Part shown: one piece after another, positions 27,183 through 35,671 of the stretch
Layout: each line of letters opens with the position of its first letter
Position numbering within the stretch: the stretch's first letter is position 1
NCBI RefSeq assembly: GCF_017876295.1
Contig: NZ_JAGINT010000002.1
Span: 1,736,001 to 1,800,000 of the forward strand
Source: Kribbella aluminosa
Lineage (GTDB): Bacteria > Actinomycetota > Actinomycetes > Propionibacteriales > Kribbellaceae
Direction of reading: 5' to 3'
Length of the DNA stretch: 64,000 nt
Translations under genes and position numbers: made by a program
The notes under the pieces: model-generated
The model's input: the letters and a program-made list of their open reading frames with translations, nothing else
The model's database searches: none
Told to the model about the DNA's origin: nothing

Positions 27183-28180
27183 TGACGCTGAGCTTGACCA
27201 CTCAACCGGCCGGCCGAACCGCGGGGACCGGTGCAGTTGCCAGAGGCCCCCGTCGCCCGCTGCGGTCATTCTGGCCCCAGTATCTGGCCGTAGCGCCGTT
27301 CTACCTGCTGTTCTTGATCTTCGGGCTGTTCCCCATCGGGTTCTCGATCTACTTGTCCTTCACCGACTGGGACGGGATCGGGAAGATCAAGTTCGTGGGC
27401 CTGGCTCAGTACCAGTACCTGATCAGCGACCCGCGGTTCTGGAACGCGGTGGGGAACACCTTGGTCATCTGGTTGCTGGCTACCGTTCCGATGCTGTTTC
27501 TCGCGCTGGTGCTCGCCTTTCTGCTGCACCAGAACATCCGGTTCAAGTCGGCGTACCGGGTTGCGTACTTCCTTCCCAACGTGACCAGCATGGTGGCGAT
27601 GGCGATCGTCTTCGGGTCGGTCTTCTCGGACAGCTTCGGGCTCGTCAACTCGGCCCTCACCGCGCTGGGCGTGAACGAAGTGCCGTGGCTCTCCTCGAAC
27701 TGGGGGATCAAGATCACCATCGCGGTCATGGTGATCTGGCGCTGGACCGGCTACAACGCGATCATCTACCTCGCCGGTCTGCAGGCGATCCCGACCGAGC
27801 TGTACGAGTCCGCCCGCGTCGACGGTGCCGGCAACTGGCACATCTTCAGCAAGCTCACTGTGCCGCTGCTGCGTCCGGTGATCCTGTTCACGGTGATCAC
27901 CTCCACCATCGGCGGTCTGTCGCTGTTCACCGAGCCGCAGGTGCTGCTGGGCAACAACGGCGGCACCGACGAGGCAGGCATGACGATCGTCCTCTATCAG
28001 TACAACCAGGCCTTCACCCAGTTCGATTTCGGCTACGGCTCCGCGATCGCCTGGGCCTTGTTCATCATCGCCTTGGTGTTCGCGGTCATCAACTGGCGGC
28101 TGGTACGCGAGCGTAGTACGGACTCTTCGTCGCAGCGACGGCTGTGGACCGCCACGACGCGGAAGGGGATCACCCGATGA
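27182..28180 (+). CDS. Sugar ABC transporter permease, MalF type (importer 3)
   Basis: A 332-residue permease with an extended cytoplasmic N-terminus, six membrane segments and the EAA loop ESARVDGAGNWHIFSKLTVP near residue 208. The start shares one base with the binding-protein stop, and the stop overlaps the next permease (ATGA). Confidence 0.93.
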   Translation: MTLSLTTQPAGRTAGTGAVARGPRRPLRSFWPQYLAVAPFYLLFLIFGLFPIGFSIYLSFTDWDGIGKIKFVGLAQYQYLISDPRFWNAVGNTLVIWLLATVPMLFLALVLAFLLHQNIRFKSAYRVAYFLPNVTSMVAMAIVFGSVFSDSFGLVNSALTALGVNEVPWLSSNWGIKITIAVMVIWRWTGYNAIIYLAGLQAIPTELYESARVDGAGNWHIFSKLTVPLLRPVILFTVITSTIGGLSLFTEPQVLLGNNGGTDEAGMTIVLYQYNQAFTQFDFGYGSAIAWALFIIALVFAVINWRLVRERSTDSSSQRRLWTATTRKGITR

Positions 28181-29004
28181 CCGTCAGAGTAGTCTCCCGG
28201 CTCGTCACCCATCTGTGCGTGCTCTTCGGCGTGCTGCTGTCGGTGTTCCCGTTCTATTGGCTGGTGGCGATGTCCACTCAGACCACTGCCGAGATCTTCG
28301 GCTACCCGCCGCGGCTGACGTTCGGCCCGGAGCTGCTCACCAACATCCGGTCGGTGATCCACAACGTCGACCTGATCCAGGCCCTGTTCTACACGGTGAT
28401 CGTGTCGGCGGCCTCGGCGCTGCTGGTGATGTTCTTCGACTCGCTGGCCGCGTTCGCGTTCGCGAAGTACAGCTTTCCCGGCAAGAGCGTCTTGTTCGTG
28501 GCGTTGCTGGTGACGATGCTTGTCCCCGGCAACCTTTCGCTGGTGCCGTCGTTCGTACTGATGAGCCACCTCGGCTGGGCCGGCAGCCTGCAGGCCCTGA
28601 TCATCCCCGGGGCCGCCAATGCGTTCGGCATCTTCCTGCTCCGGCAGTTCGCGGCCGGGTCGATCCCCGACGAACTGGTGGACTCGGCGCGGATCGACGG
28701 CGCGGGGTTCTTCCGCACCTACTGGAGCGTGGGTGTGCCGATGCTGCGCGGCGGACTGGCCTTCCTCGGCATCTTCACCTTCATCTCGGCCTGGAACGAC
28801 TACGTGTGGCCCCTGATCGTGCTGGTGAACCCGCGCGTGCAGACGCTGCAGACGGCGCTGTCGACGCTGAACTCGGTCTACGGCACCGACTACGGTGCGG
28901 TGATGGCCGGCGCGTTGGTGAGCTTGCTTCCACTGATCGGGATCTTCATCATCGGCTCACGGCACTTCATCGCCAACATCGCGGCGGGCGCGCTGAAGGG
29001 CTGA
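28177..29004 (+). CDS. Sugar ABC transporter permease, MalG type (importer 3)
   Basis: A 275-residue permease with six membrane segments and the EAA loop DSARIDGAGFFRTYWSVGVP near residue 167. The C-terminal FIANIAAGALKG is typical. It is the last gene of the operon, converging on the AraC gene with only 19 bases between stops. No ATPase follows. Confidence 0.93.
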   Translation: MTVRVVSRLVTHLCVLFGVLLSVFPFYWLVAMSTQTTAEIFGYPPRLTFGPELLTNIRSVIHNVDLIQALFYTVIVSAASALLVMFFDSLAAFAFAKYSFPGKSVLFVALLVTMLVPGNLSLVPSFVLMSHLGWAGSLQALIIPGAANAFGIFLLRQFAAGSIPDELVDSARIDGAGFFRTYWSVGVPMLRGGLAFLGIFTFISAWNDYVWPLIVLVNPRVQTLQTALSTLNSVYGTDYGAVMAGALVSLLPLIGIFIIGSRHFIANIAAGALKG

Positions 29005-29023
29005 AGGGCTGTAGGCAGGCTGG

Positions 29024-29899
29024 TCAGGTCGTGGGGCTGTGGGTGACTGTGCCGTTGCGCCGGAACTCACGGGGCGGCAGGCCGACCCGGGTGGTGAAGA
29101 GCCGGCTGAAGTACGCCGGGTCGTCGTACCCCGTACGGTGCGCGATCGCGGCCACGGTGAGAGTGGATCCGGTCAGTAGCGCCTTCGCCTCGTTCAGCCG
29201 GACCCCGAGGAGGAACTCCTGCGGGTTCAGGCCGGACACGTTCCGGGTGGCGGCGCGGAGCCGCGGCACGGTGATGCCGAGCCGGGCGGCGTGACCGGGT
29301 ACGGACGTCGGCGTACAGGCGCCGTCGCGCAGGCGTTCGACGAGTTCGGAGTCGTCCGGGCCGGTGCTGGGTGTGGCTTGGCCGGCGCCGATCAGCAGTT
29401 CGTGGAGGGCCGGGACGGCGCGTACGTCGGCCGCGGGGTGCGGCTGCCGGCAGAGGTCGAGCAGCCGGCCGAACGCCTGCTCGACGCGAAGCCGGTTCCC
29501 GGAGCGGGCGTCGAGTGGCAGTACCGGGCGTTCTGGGTCGAGGTAGCCGAGTGCGGAGTACGCCGCGGCGGCGGGACCGTCGTACAGCACCCAGGCCTGC
29601 GTCCAGCCGGACCCCGTCGGCCGATAGCCGTGCAGGACGCCCGGGAACAGCCACAGCACGGCAGGGGCCCGAACCTCGGTGATCCGACGGCTCGGGCCGT
29701 GCAGGAGGGCGCCGTGACCGGCACGGAGCAACACCGCCGCATGGCAGCCAAGGGCGCGTTCCGCGGTCGGCCCGGGCGGATTGCGCTCCTCGCCGACTCC
29801 GAGGCAGAAGAGTCCAAGTCGTCGATGTGCCGCGCCAGGAGTGAGATAGGTCGACCAGTCCTCAGACGGATGGGCGACGCCGGGGACCCGAGAACTCAT
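29024..29899 (-). CDS. AraC family transcriptional regulator
   Basis: A 291-residue regulator with an N-terminal cupin-like sensor domain (VLLRAGHGALLHGPSRRITEV near residue 58, APAVLWLFPGVLHGY near 80) and a C-terminal pair of helix-turn-helix units, the second ending in the signature IAHRTGYDDPAYFSRLFTTRVG near residue 265. AraC regulators of this build usually activate sugar genes. It lies convergent to importer 3 and a shared decamer links its promoter to the importer 3/beta-helix intergenic region, which suggests it controls both. Confidence 0.9.
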   Translation of the reverse strand: MSSRVPGVAHPSEDWSTYLTPGAAHRRLGLFCLGVGEERNPPGPTAERALGCHAAVLLRAGHGALLHGPSRRITEVRAPAVLWLFPGVLHGYRPTGSGWTQAWVLYDGPAAAAYSALGYLDPERPVLPLDARSGNRLRVEQAFGRLLDLCRQPHPAADVRAVPALHELLIGAGQATPSTGPDDSELVERLRDGACTPTSVPGHAARLGITVPRLRAATRNVSGLNPQEFLLGVRLNEAKALLTGSTLTVAAIAHRTGYDDPAYFSRLFTTRVGLPPREFRRNGTVTHSPTT

Positions 29900-29902
29900 A
29901 CA

Positions 29903-29912
29903 CCCAAGAATC
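29903..29912 (-). promoter_or_regulatory. Decamer upstream of AraC gene shared with importer 3 promoter
   Basis: Read on the AraC strand this is GATTCTTGGG, starting four bases before the start codon. The identical decamer lies at 25745-25754 inside an inverted repeat. Possible autoregulatory site. Confidence 0.35.
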
Positions 29913-29996
29913 CAACAGTCCGTCGACAGCTGTCCATCCGTAACTCTCGACGGTGTCGGCGTACGTGATGCTGCCGCCCGGCGCCAGTTCTCGTGA

Positions 29997-30845
29997 TCAG
30001 GGTTGGTTGATGAGGGTTTGGGCGGCGAGGGTGATGAGGTGGTCCATGGCGGGGCCGTCCATGGTTGGGGGTTGGAGTAGGAGGCGGTGCACGCCTAGGG
30101 CGGCGTACTGGCGGGCGGTGGCCGGGTCGGGGATGCGGTCTGGGGTGACGGTGATCTCCAGGTTGCCGAGGTCGGTTGGGCGGTTCCAGCGCTTGGACGC
30201 TTCGCGGAGGCCGGTCAGTGCGGCCGCGGTTTGCCCGAGGTCGAGTTCCCAGCCGTACCAGCCGTTCCCCTGCTCGGTCGCGCGACGGTAGGCGGCCGGG
30301 GAGTGGCCGCCGACCACGATCGGCGGCCGCGGCCGCTGCACCGGTCGAGGCCGTTCGAAGACGTTGGCGAAGGCAACGAAACGCCCCTCGAAATGTGGAG
30401 CCGGTTCGGCCCACAAGGCCCGCATCGCGGCGAGGTACTCGTCGGTTCTGGCGCCACGTTCGGACAGCGGCACGCCGAGGGCAGACAGTTCAGGTTCGAC
30501 GTACCCGACGCCGATCCCGACGGTGAGCCGTCCGCCGGACAGGTGGTCGATGGAGGCCAGCTGCTTGGCCAGCAGCACCGGCTGCCGCTGCGGCAGGACG
30601 ATCACACCGGCTCCCAGGCGGATCCGGTCGGTGAGCGCCGCCAGATGTGCGAGCGCGACCAGCGCCTCGATCCGCGGCTGCTCGCGAGAGTCCTCGTCGT
30701 TGTCGGGCAAGGCGATGTGGTCGCCGACCCAGAGTGATTCGAACCCGGCGTCTTCGGCCAACCGGGCCCGGCGGGCCATCGTCGCCGGATCGGCGCTGCT
30801 GCCCCGATGCAGGCCGTACAGCCCGAACTTCAGTTCGTTCGCCAT
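29997..30845 (-). CDS. LLM class F420-dependent oxidoreductase
   Basis: A 282-residue luciferase-like monooxygenase-fold protein. Marks include ARLAEDAGFESLWVGDHIALP near residue 27, TDRIRLGAGVIVLPQRQPVLLAKQ near 73, LSGGRLTVGIGVGYVEPE near 98 and PPIVVGGHSPAA near 170. This subgroup in actinomycetes usually uses cofactor F420 rather than FMN. The substrate is unknown. It stands apart from the neighbouring operons, with about 97 bases to the AraC start and a separate divergent gene upstream. Confidence 0.9.
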   Translation of the reverse strand: MANELKFGLYGLHRGSSADPATMARRARLAEDAGFESLWVGDHIALPDNDEDSREQPRIEALVALAHLAALTDRIRLGAGVIVLPQRQPVLLAKQLASIDHLSGGRLTVGIGVGYVEPELSALGVPLSERGARTDEYLAAMRALWAEPAPHFEGRFVAFANVFERPRPVQRPRPPIVVGGHSPAAYRRATEQGNGWYGWELDLGQTAAALTGLREASKRWNRPTDLGNLEITVTPDRIPDPATARQYAALGVHRLLLQPPTMDGPAMDHLITLAAQTLINQP

Positions 30846-30915
30846 TCACGCTCCCGGGTTCCGGCAGCCGGGTTGTTCAGCTGCCGATGCCTGACGCTAC
30901 ACCGTAGACATGTGC

Positions 30916-30931
30916 ATCAAAGCCTTTTGAT
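30916..30931. promoter_or_regulatory. Palindrome upstream of first CGNR gene
   Basis: ATCAAA-GCCT-TTTGAT is a perfect six-base inverted repeat with a four-base spacer. It lies in the divergent region between the LLM oxidoreductase and the CGNR gene, about 80 bases before the latter. A binding site for a dimeric regulator is plausible; the regulator is unknown. Confidence 0.4.
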
Positions 30932-31010
30932 CCTGTACGAAAGGCTGATCCTCACGAGCGTCCAGATCCACCGAGCCCCGGCCGCCCGCTCCTGGTAGCT
31001 TGGACTGAAG

Positions 31011-31559
31011 ATGATCGAGAACATGAACGGGCACACGCTCCGAACGGTCGTGGCGATCGTGAACTCTGGGCCCGAAGTGGACGGCGTCGACCTGCTCGCC
31101 TCGATCGTGGACCTCTCCCAGGCGGTCGAGGAGTGGGTCGTCACCGACATTCCCCCGATCACGATCGGCGACCTGGAAGACGTTCGTTCGTTACGCGACA
31201 GACTCCGCCCCGTGTTCACGTCGCCGGACGACGAGACCCGGGAGCAGCTCATCAATGAGCTGCTCAGCACAGCTACGGTGCAGCCGAGGCTGGTTTCGCA
31301 TGATCATCTCGGCCGGCATATTCACTACTTCCCTTTGCAGGCGCGTATTGCGGAGCACCTGCAAGCGGACTGCGGAATGACCCTGGCCATCGTCCTTGCC
31401 TCTGGGCAGGGGCGACGCCTGCGAGAGTGCTCGGCGCCGGACTGCGGCAGGGTCTTCGTCGACGTTTCCAGGAATGCAAATCGCCGCTATTGCGACTCCC
31501 GGCGCTGCGGGAATCGAATCAATGCCGCGGCATACCGGGCGCGACAGCGCAGTAGTTGA
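31011..31559 (+). CDS. CGNR zinc finger protein (copy 1)
   Basis: A 182-residue protein of the ABATE/CGNR family: a helical N-terminal domain and a C-terminal zinc finger with cysteines in CSAPDCGRVFVD and RRYCDSRRCGNR near residues 140-170, the family signature, followed by a basic tail. Such proteins are thought to bind DNA and are common in actinomycetes; targets are seldom known. A second copy, about the same length and with matching segments (RPVFTSPDDETREQLINELL here, RAVFIAPDRQAKISIVNELL there), lies at 51902-52456. The two copies bracket the catabolic island. A downstream ATG four codons in is an alternative start. Confidence 0.88.
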   Translation: MIENMNGHTLRTVVAIVNSGPEVDGVDLLASIVDLSQAVEEWVVTDIPPITIGDLEDVRSLRDRLRPVFTSPDDETREQLINELLSTATVQPRLVSHDHLGRHIHYFPLQARIAEHLQADCGMTLAIVLASGQGRRLRECSAPDCGRVFVDVSRNANRRYCDSRRCGNRINAAAYRARQRSS

Positions 31560-31575
31560 CAGCTGCCGCCAGTGC

Positions 31576-32547
31576 CTACCCCTCAACGGTCATAGCGGTC
31601 TGGACGCTCAGAGCGTTCGCGCCGCACAGGATGACGACCGGTGGGGCATCGCTTGCGGAGCGAACCAGGCCACCCATCACTGCAGCGAATGCGGCACCAG
31701 CAGATGGTTCCACCGCCAGTTTGAAGTCTTGCCACAGATACTCTCGGGCCATCTCGATCGCCTTGTCGTCCACCAGGACGCTGGTGACGTCGGGGTTCTG
31801 GTGGCAGATTTCGAACGCCAGCGATCCGATGCGAGCAGCACCGAGGGTGTCGGCCGCCAGCGTGTCCACCTCGACGTCGACCGGCGCTCCGGCCCGAAGG
31901 GCTCGATTGAACGACGGCGCCCCCGTCGGCTCGACTCCGACGGTTTCATAGCCGAGGTACTCACCGGCAAGCGCAACACCGGCGAGGAGGCCACCACCTC
32001 CGACCGCGACGACGATCGGCCCGTGACCGGGTGACTGCTTGACCAGATCGAGGGCAACCGTGCCCGCACCTGCGACTGCATCGACAGAATTGTAGGGATG
32101 CAGCATCACGGCCTTCGTGCGATCGGCGATGGTTCCGGCGATCTCATGGGTTTCGGCATGTGTCTCGCCTTGTGCGACAACCTCGACACCGAGCTGGCCC
32201 AGTTGGGCCAGCCGGCTCGGTGACGCCCAGGTCGGGACCACGACAGTCAGAGCGACGTCGAGCGACTTGCAGGCTACCGCCGCCGCGATGCCGGCGTTTC
32301 CGCCCGAAGCGATGACGAAGCGCTTCGGTCCCGAGCGGCTGCTCTCGCGGGCCATTCGAATGACTGCGTTGTAGGCTCCGCGGGCTTTGAAGGTGCCCGA
32401 GACCTGGAGGTGTTCGAGCTTCAGGAGGACATCTCGCTCACCGTCCACCGTGCGCACCCGCGCCGGCCACAACGGTGTCTTCCGTACGAAGGGCGAGATG
32501 CGCCGTTCCGCCGCGAGTATCTCGCGCATCGATGGCACCGCACTCAT
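31576..32547 (-). CDS. PLP-dependent threonine/serine dehydratase-like enzyme
   Basis: A 323-residue fold-type II PLP enzyme without an ACT domain, like catabolic serine/threonine dehydratases and serine racemases. The PLP lysine is in SGTFKARGAYNAV near residue 55, the phosphate region in VIASGGNAGIAAA near 83, and the glycine loop in VVAVGGGGLLAG near 180. The start is fixed by a four-base ATGA overlap with the M20 gene. It is last in an operon with a Gfo/Idh/MocA dehydrogenase, a metal hydrolase and a deacylase, suggesting that a hydroxylated or amino-substituted acid freed by the deacylase is deaminated here. Confidence 0.88.
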   Translation of the reverse strand: MSAVPSMREILAAERRISPFVRKTPLWPARVRTVDGERDVLLKLEHLQVSGTFKARGAYNAVIRMARESSRSGPKRFVIASGGNAGIAAAVACKSLDVALTVVVPTWASPSRLAQLGQLGVEVVAQGETHAETHEIAGTIADRTKAVMLHPYNSVDAVAGAGTVALDLVKQSPGHGPIVVAVGGGGLLAGVALAGEYLGYETVGVEPTGAPSFNRALRAGAPVDVEVDTLAADTLGAARIGSLAFEICHQNPDVTSVLVDDKAIEMAREYLWQDFKLAVEPSAGAAFAAVMGGLVRSASDAPPVVILCGANALSVQTAMTVEG

Positions 32548-33698
32548 GCCATCTCGCCGTCCGACAGGAGCGCTTCGACGAAGCGCACACCAGAACTCAG
32601 CTGACTGATCTCGATGAACTCGTCCTTCGTATGTGCCTGCTCGATCGATCCGGCGCCGAAGACGAGCGTCGGGATGCCGGCGCGCGCCAACTTCGAGGCG
32701 TCGGATCCGAACGGCACTCCGATCGGCGAGGGGTCGAGGCCCGCCGCGCGGAGCGATCGCCGAACATCGTGGACGAACGGTGAATCGGCATCCGCGTCCA
32801 TGCCGTAGTCGATCAGCGAGGGCGGTCCTACTTCCGCCGCCGGCCACCGTCGCTCGATGTCCGCTTTGAACGCTTGCCAAATGTCCAGCGGGTCATCGGA
32901 CGGGAGCGTCCGCTGATCGATCTCGATGGACGCCTCGGTCGGGATCAGGTTCACGCCTTCGCCGCCACGCATCGTCGTCACGGCGATCGTTCCCGCTCCG
33001 AGCAGCGGATGTACCCGATCGCGCAGCGCACCCGAGACGTCGTTGGCGATGTAGTTGGTGATCTCGGCACAGATGTAGATCGGATTGAGCTGAGCGTCGG
33101 GTCGCGAACTGTGTCCACCGGTTCCGCGCACGGATATCCGGCAGCGCAGCACACCCTTCTGGGCAACCACGAGCCGGAGGGAGGTCGGCTCACCGACGAT
33201 CGCACCGATACATGCGGGGAGTTCGTCACACAAGGCCGTGACTCCTCGATAGCGTTCTTCCTCGTCGACGCAGGCGGCAATGACGACTCCGTGGTGCGGT
33301 CGCGCCCCACGAGACACGTTCTCGACCGCGGCCATGAAGATGGCGAGTTGCCCCTTTGCGTCGCAGACACCGCGTCCGGTAACGCGGTCGTGCGCTCCAG
33401 CCCGGCCCAGCGCGAACGGCGGAACGGTCATGCCGCCGACCTCGACGGTGTCGGTGTGTGTCTGCAGCAGGATCGTTCCTGGGAGCTCACCCGGCACGGT
33501 GACGTAGACGTTGGCCCGGGCAGGTACTGCGTCCTTCATGCGCGACGCCCAACCGTGTGCTCTCGCCCATTCGTCCACATACACAGCAACCTCGGTCTCG
33601 CCACCGTCCGTGGCACCAAGGCGTGGATTGACGCTCGGGATCGCGATGAGATCCTCGAGCAGTTCGATCACTCGCAGCGCGTTCACGTCCTGCCTCAC
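32544..33698 (-). CDS. M20 family deacylase (ArgE/DapE-like)
   Basis: A 384-residue di-zinc amidase. Marks are IPSVNPRLG near residue 20, the metal histidine in LLQTHTDTVEVGG near 80, the bridging aspartate in GVCDAKGQL near 112, the catalytic acidic pair in DEEERYRG near 143, GEPTSL near 168 and GTGGHSSRPD near 188 of the lid domain. These enzymes remove acyl groups from amino acids or dipeptides. The start codon overlaps the amidohydrolase stop and the stop overlaps the dehydratase start, so all three are translationally coupled and probably act in sequence. Confidence 0.9.
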   Translation of the reverse strand: MRQDVNALRVIELLEDLIAIPSVNPRLGATDGGETEVAVYVDEWARAHGWASRMKDAVPARANVYVTVPGELPGTILLQTHTDTVEVGGMTVPPFALGRAGAHDRVTGRGVCDAKGQLAIFMAAVENVSRGARPHHGVVIAACVDEEERYRGVTALCDELPACIGAIVGEPTSLRLVVAQKGVLRCRISVRGTGGHSSRPDAQLNPIYICAEITNYIANDVSGALRDRVHPLLGAGTIAVTTMRGGEGVNLIPTEASIEIDQRTLPSDDPLDIWQAFKADIERRWPAAEVGPPSLIDYGMDADADSPFVHDVRRSLRAAGLDPSPIGVPFGSDASKLARAGIPTLVFGAGSIEQAHTKDEFIEISQLSSGVRFVEALLSDGEMA

Positions 33699-34540
33699 GA
33701 TATGCCTGCGCGCACGTGCGCAAGGAGTTGATCCAGGTTGTCCCTGAAGACGAGGCGCAGTTGCGAATCGTCGAGCGACTGCAGTCCTGGTACGTCCACT
33801 GCCTGCTGGAACGGTAAGAACTCGAGGACAGGCGAGTAGTCACTGCCCCATAGAAGTCGCTCAGGGCCGACGCTGTCGACGAGCCAATGAATCCAGTCGC
33901 ACGCCGCGGCGGCGAGGTCATGAGCGCGCCCCGGTGCGACCGTTGCGTAGGCTCCGGAGAGTTTCGTGTGGCAGTTCGCCAGCATCAGCAGGTCCTTCGT
34001 CGCCGCCAGAGACTTGTCCAACGGATCCGGCTGTACGCCGGGTAACCCCAGATGGCTCATCATGAAGACCAGGTCCGGGCGGCGGCTCAACACGCCGTAC
34101 AAGGCCCGGTGTGTGGCCGGGCCGGCGTTGATGCTGAGCAACAGCTGCTGCTCGTCGAGGACCGCCAGCGTCTGCGTCATCCAGCCGAACCAGTCGGGAT
34201 CTTCTACCTGTTGCGCATCCACGTAAGCACTTGCCCCGACAAATCCTTTGGCACGGAGCTCGGCGATCGAGCTCGCCGTGGTTCCCGGCGCGATGTAGGC
34301 GACGGGATGCATCCACGCATTCGTCGTCGACAATGCGCGGATGAACTCGTTGTTCCCCTTGAACCGTGGGATGCCCTCGTAGCCGATGACAAGTGCGTCG
34401 GCGAGCTCATGTTGTCCGCGGAGCTCCGCATAGTGTGCGACTTCTCCCTCGGGATGTGCTGCCTGCTGACGATCGCTGTACGAGCCCTCGAAGAAGTGCA
34501 CATGCGCGTCGGCGCGTCTGCGGGGTATCGGTCGGCGCAT
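33695..34540 (-). CDS. Amidohydrolase_2 family TIM-barrel metal hydrolase
   Basis: A 281-residue enzyme of the amidohydrolase superfamily. The metal-binding HxH is in RADAHVHFF near residue 13, a later histidine in MMSHLGLPG near 170 and the catalytic aspartate in LLWGSDYSPV near 237. Relatives include sugar-lactone hydrolases and 2-pyrone-4,6-dicarboxylate lactonase, as well as decarboxylases. After a Gfo/Idh/MocA dehydrogenase in the same operon, a lactonase role is attractive: the dehydrogenase would make a lactone and this enzyme open it. It overlaps the M20 gene by four bases. Confidence 0.82.
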   Translation of the reverse strand: MRRPIPRRRADAHVHFFEGSYSDRQQAAHPEGEVAHYAELRGQHELADALVIGYEGIPRFKGNNEFIRALSTTNAWMHPVAYIAPGTTASSIAELRAKGFVGASAYVDAQQVEDPDWFGWMTQTLAVLDEQQLLLSINAGPATHRALYGVLSRRPDLVFMMSHLGLPGVQPDPLDKSLAATKDLLMLANCHTKLSGAYATVAPGRAHDLAAAACDWIHWLVDSVGPERLLWGSDYSPVLEFLPFQQAVDVPGLQSLDDSQLRLVFRDNLDQLLAHVRAGIS

Positions 34541-34566
34541 GGGCGGTCCAGTCCTCCTGATGATGA

Positions 34567-35517
34567 TCAGGACGTCAGGTATTCGGGCGTGATCGGCACC
34601 GCAGTGCGGGTCGTTGCAGCGGTCGTTATGGCCTCGGCCAGGGCAATGCCGGCGAACGCGTCATCGAGCGAAACGATCTCGGACGGAACCCCCCGCCGTG
34701 CGCAGTCGACGAAATGGCTCAACTCGCGGCGCAAAGCCTGGTGCAGTACGTCCTCGTCGCTCCCGTCGAACCTGACGCGGAGGATCCCGGTTTTCAGAAC
34801 CACGGTGAGCTCGTCACCGGGATACCGTTCGTTCTCGGTCAGCAGCCAGCTACTCGAGAACGACCAGGAAAGGCCGTTCGCCAGCTCCATGACGGCGGAC
34901 AGGCAGACGCCGAGCTTGCCGTTCTCACCGACCGGCGCGACCGCGACGACGGAGGACGGCACCTCGCCGGTCAGCCACAAAGCCAGGTCGATGTCGTGGA
35001 TCGTCGTCATCAGCGGGATGCCGACGTCGCTGAACAGGACCTGGTGGTCGCGGGGACGGTGGCGTTGTGCGTGTACGGCCAAGACGTCCCCCGGTTGCCC
35101 GGAACCGACGGTCCGGCGCAGTCCGAGGTATGGCGAGGCGAATCTCAGGATGTGCGCCGGAACGATCGGCGCGAGACGACTCGCTTCGCGGAGCGTGCCG
35201 AACTCGGCCCGGGAGACAGCGACCGGCTTCTCCACGAGTGCGGCGACACCGCGTGCCGCCGCCTGCGTCGCGAAGTCCGCGTGGGTCGTGCCGGGACTGA
35301 CGATCGACACCGCATCGACGACATCCGCATCGAGCATGTCGACCGCGTCAGCGAATGCCGGAACACCGCCGGCCTTCTCCGCAGCCCGCGCGGCACGCTG
35401 GGGATCGGCATCTGCCACAGCGGTCACCTGGACACCGGGCATCTCCAGGTAGGCGTTCAAATGCGCAAGCCCGAATGTCCCCACACCGATGACACCGACC
35501 CGAACGTGATCAGTCAT
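34567..35517 (-). CDS. Gfo/Idh/MocA family oxidoreductase (copy 1)
   Basis: A 316-residue NAD(P)-dependent sugar or cyclitol dehydrogenase. The start is the ATG before TDHVRVGVIGVGTFGLAHL, which gives the Rossmann loop at the N-terminus; upstream bases GGGGGTGG are a modest ribosome site. The family motif AALVEKPVAVS near residue 90 supplies the catalytic lysine, and TTIHDIDLALWLTG near 165 the conserved histidine. It opens the four-gene run ending with the dehydratase, with 26 bases to the amidohydrolase. Confidence 0.92.
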   Translation of the reverse strand: MTDHVRVGVIGVGTFGLAHLNAYLEMPGVQVTAVADADPQRAARAAEKAGGVPAFADAVDMLDADVVDAVSIVSPGTTHADFATQAAARGVAALVEKPVAVSRAEFGTLREASRLAPIVPAHILRFASPYLGLRRTVGSGQPGDVLAVHAQRHRPRDHQVLFSDVGIPLMTTIHDIDLALWLTGEVPSSVVAVAPVGENGKLGVCLSAVMELANGLSWSFSSSWLLTENERYPGDELTVVLKTGILRVRFDGSDEDVLHQALRRELSHFVDCARRGVPSEIVSLDDAFAGIALAEAITTAATTRTAVPITPEYLTS

Positions 35518-35671
35518 CGCACCACCCCCTCGCGCCAGAACGTTCAACCCATGGTCTTCGCCGCGAAGAGGCTCATGACCGTACTGCGTTAGCTGGTGAT
35601 GGGAATCTAGAGGCTGCACGCGAGATCGTCAAGCGGACGGCGCTCGCGTGCGAGCCTCTGGCAGGCCTTCG

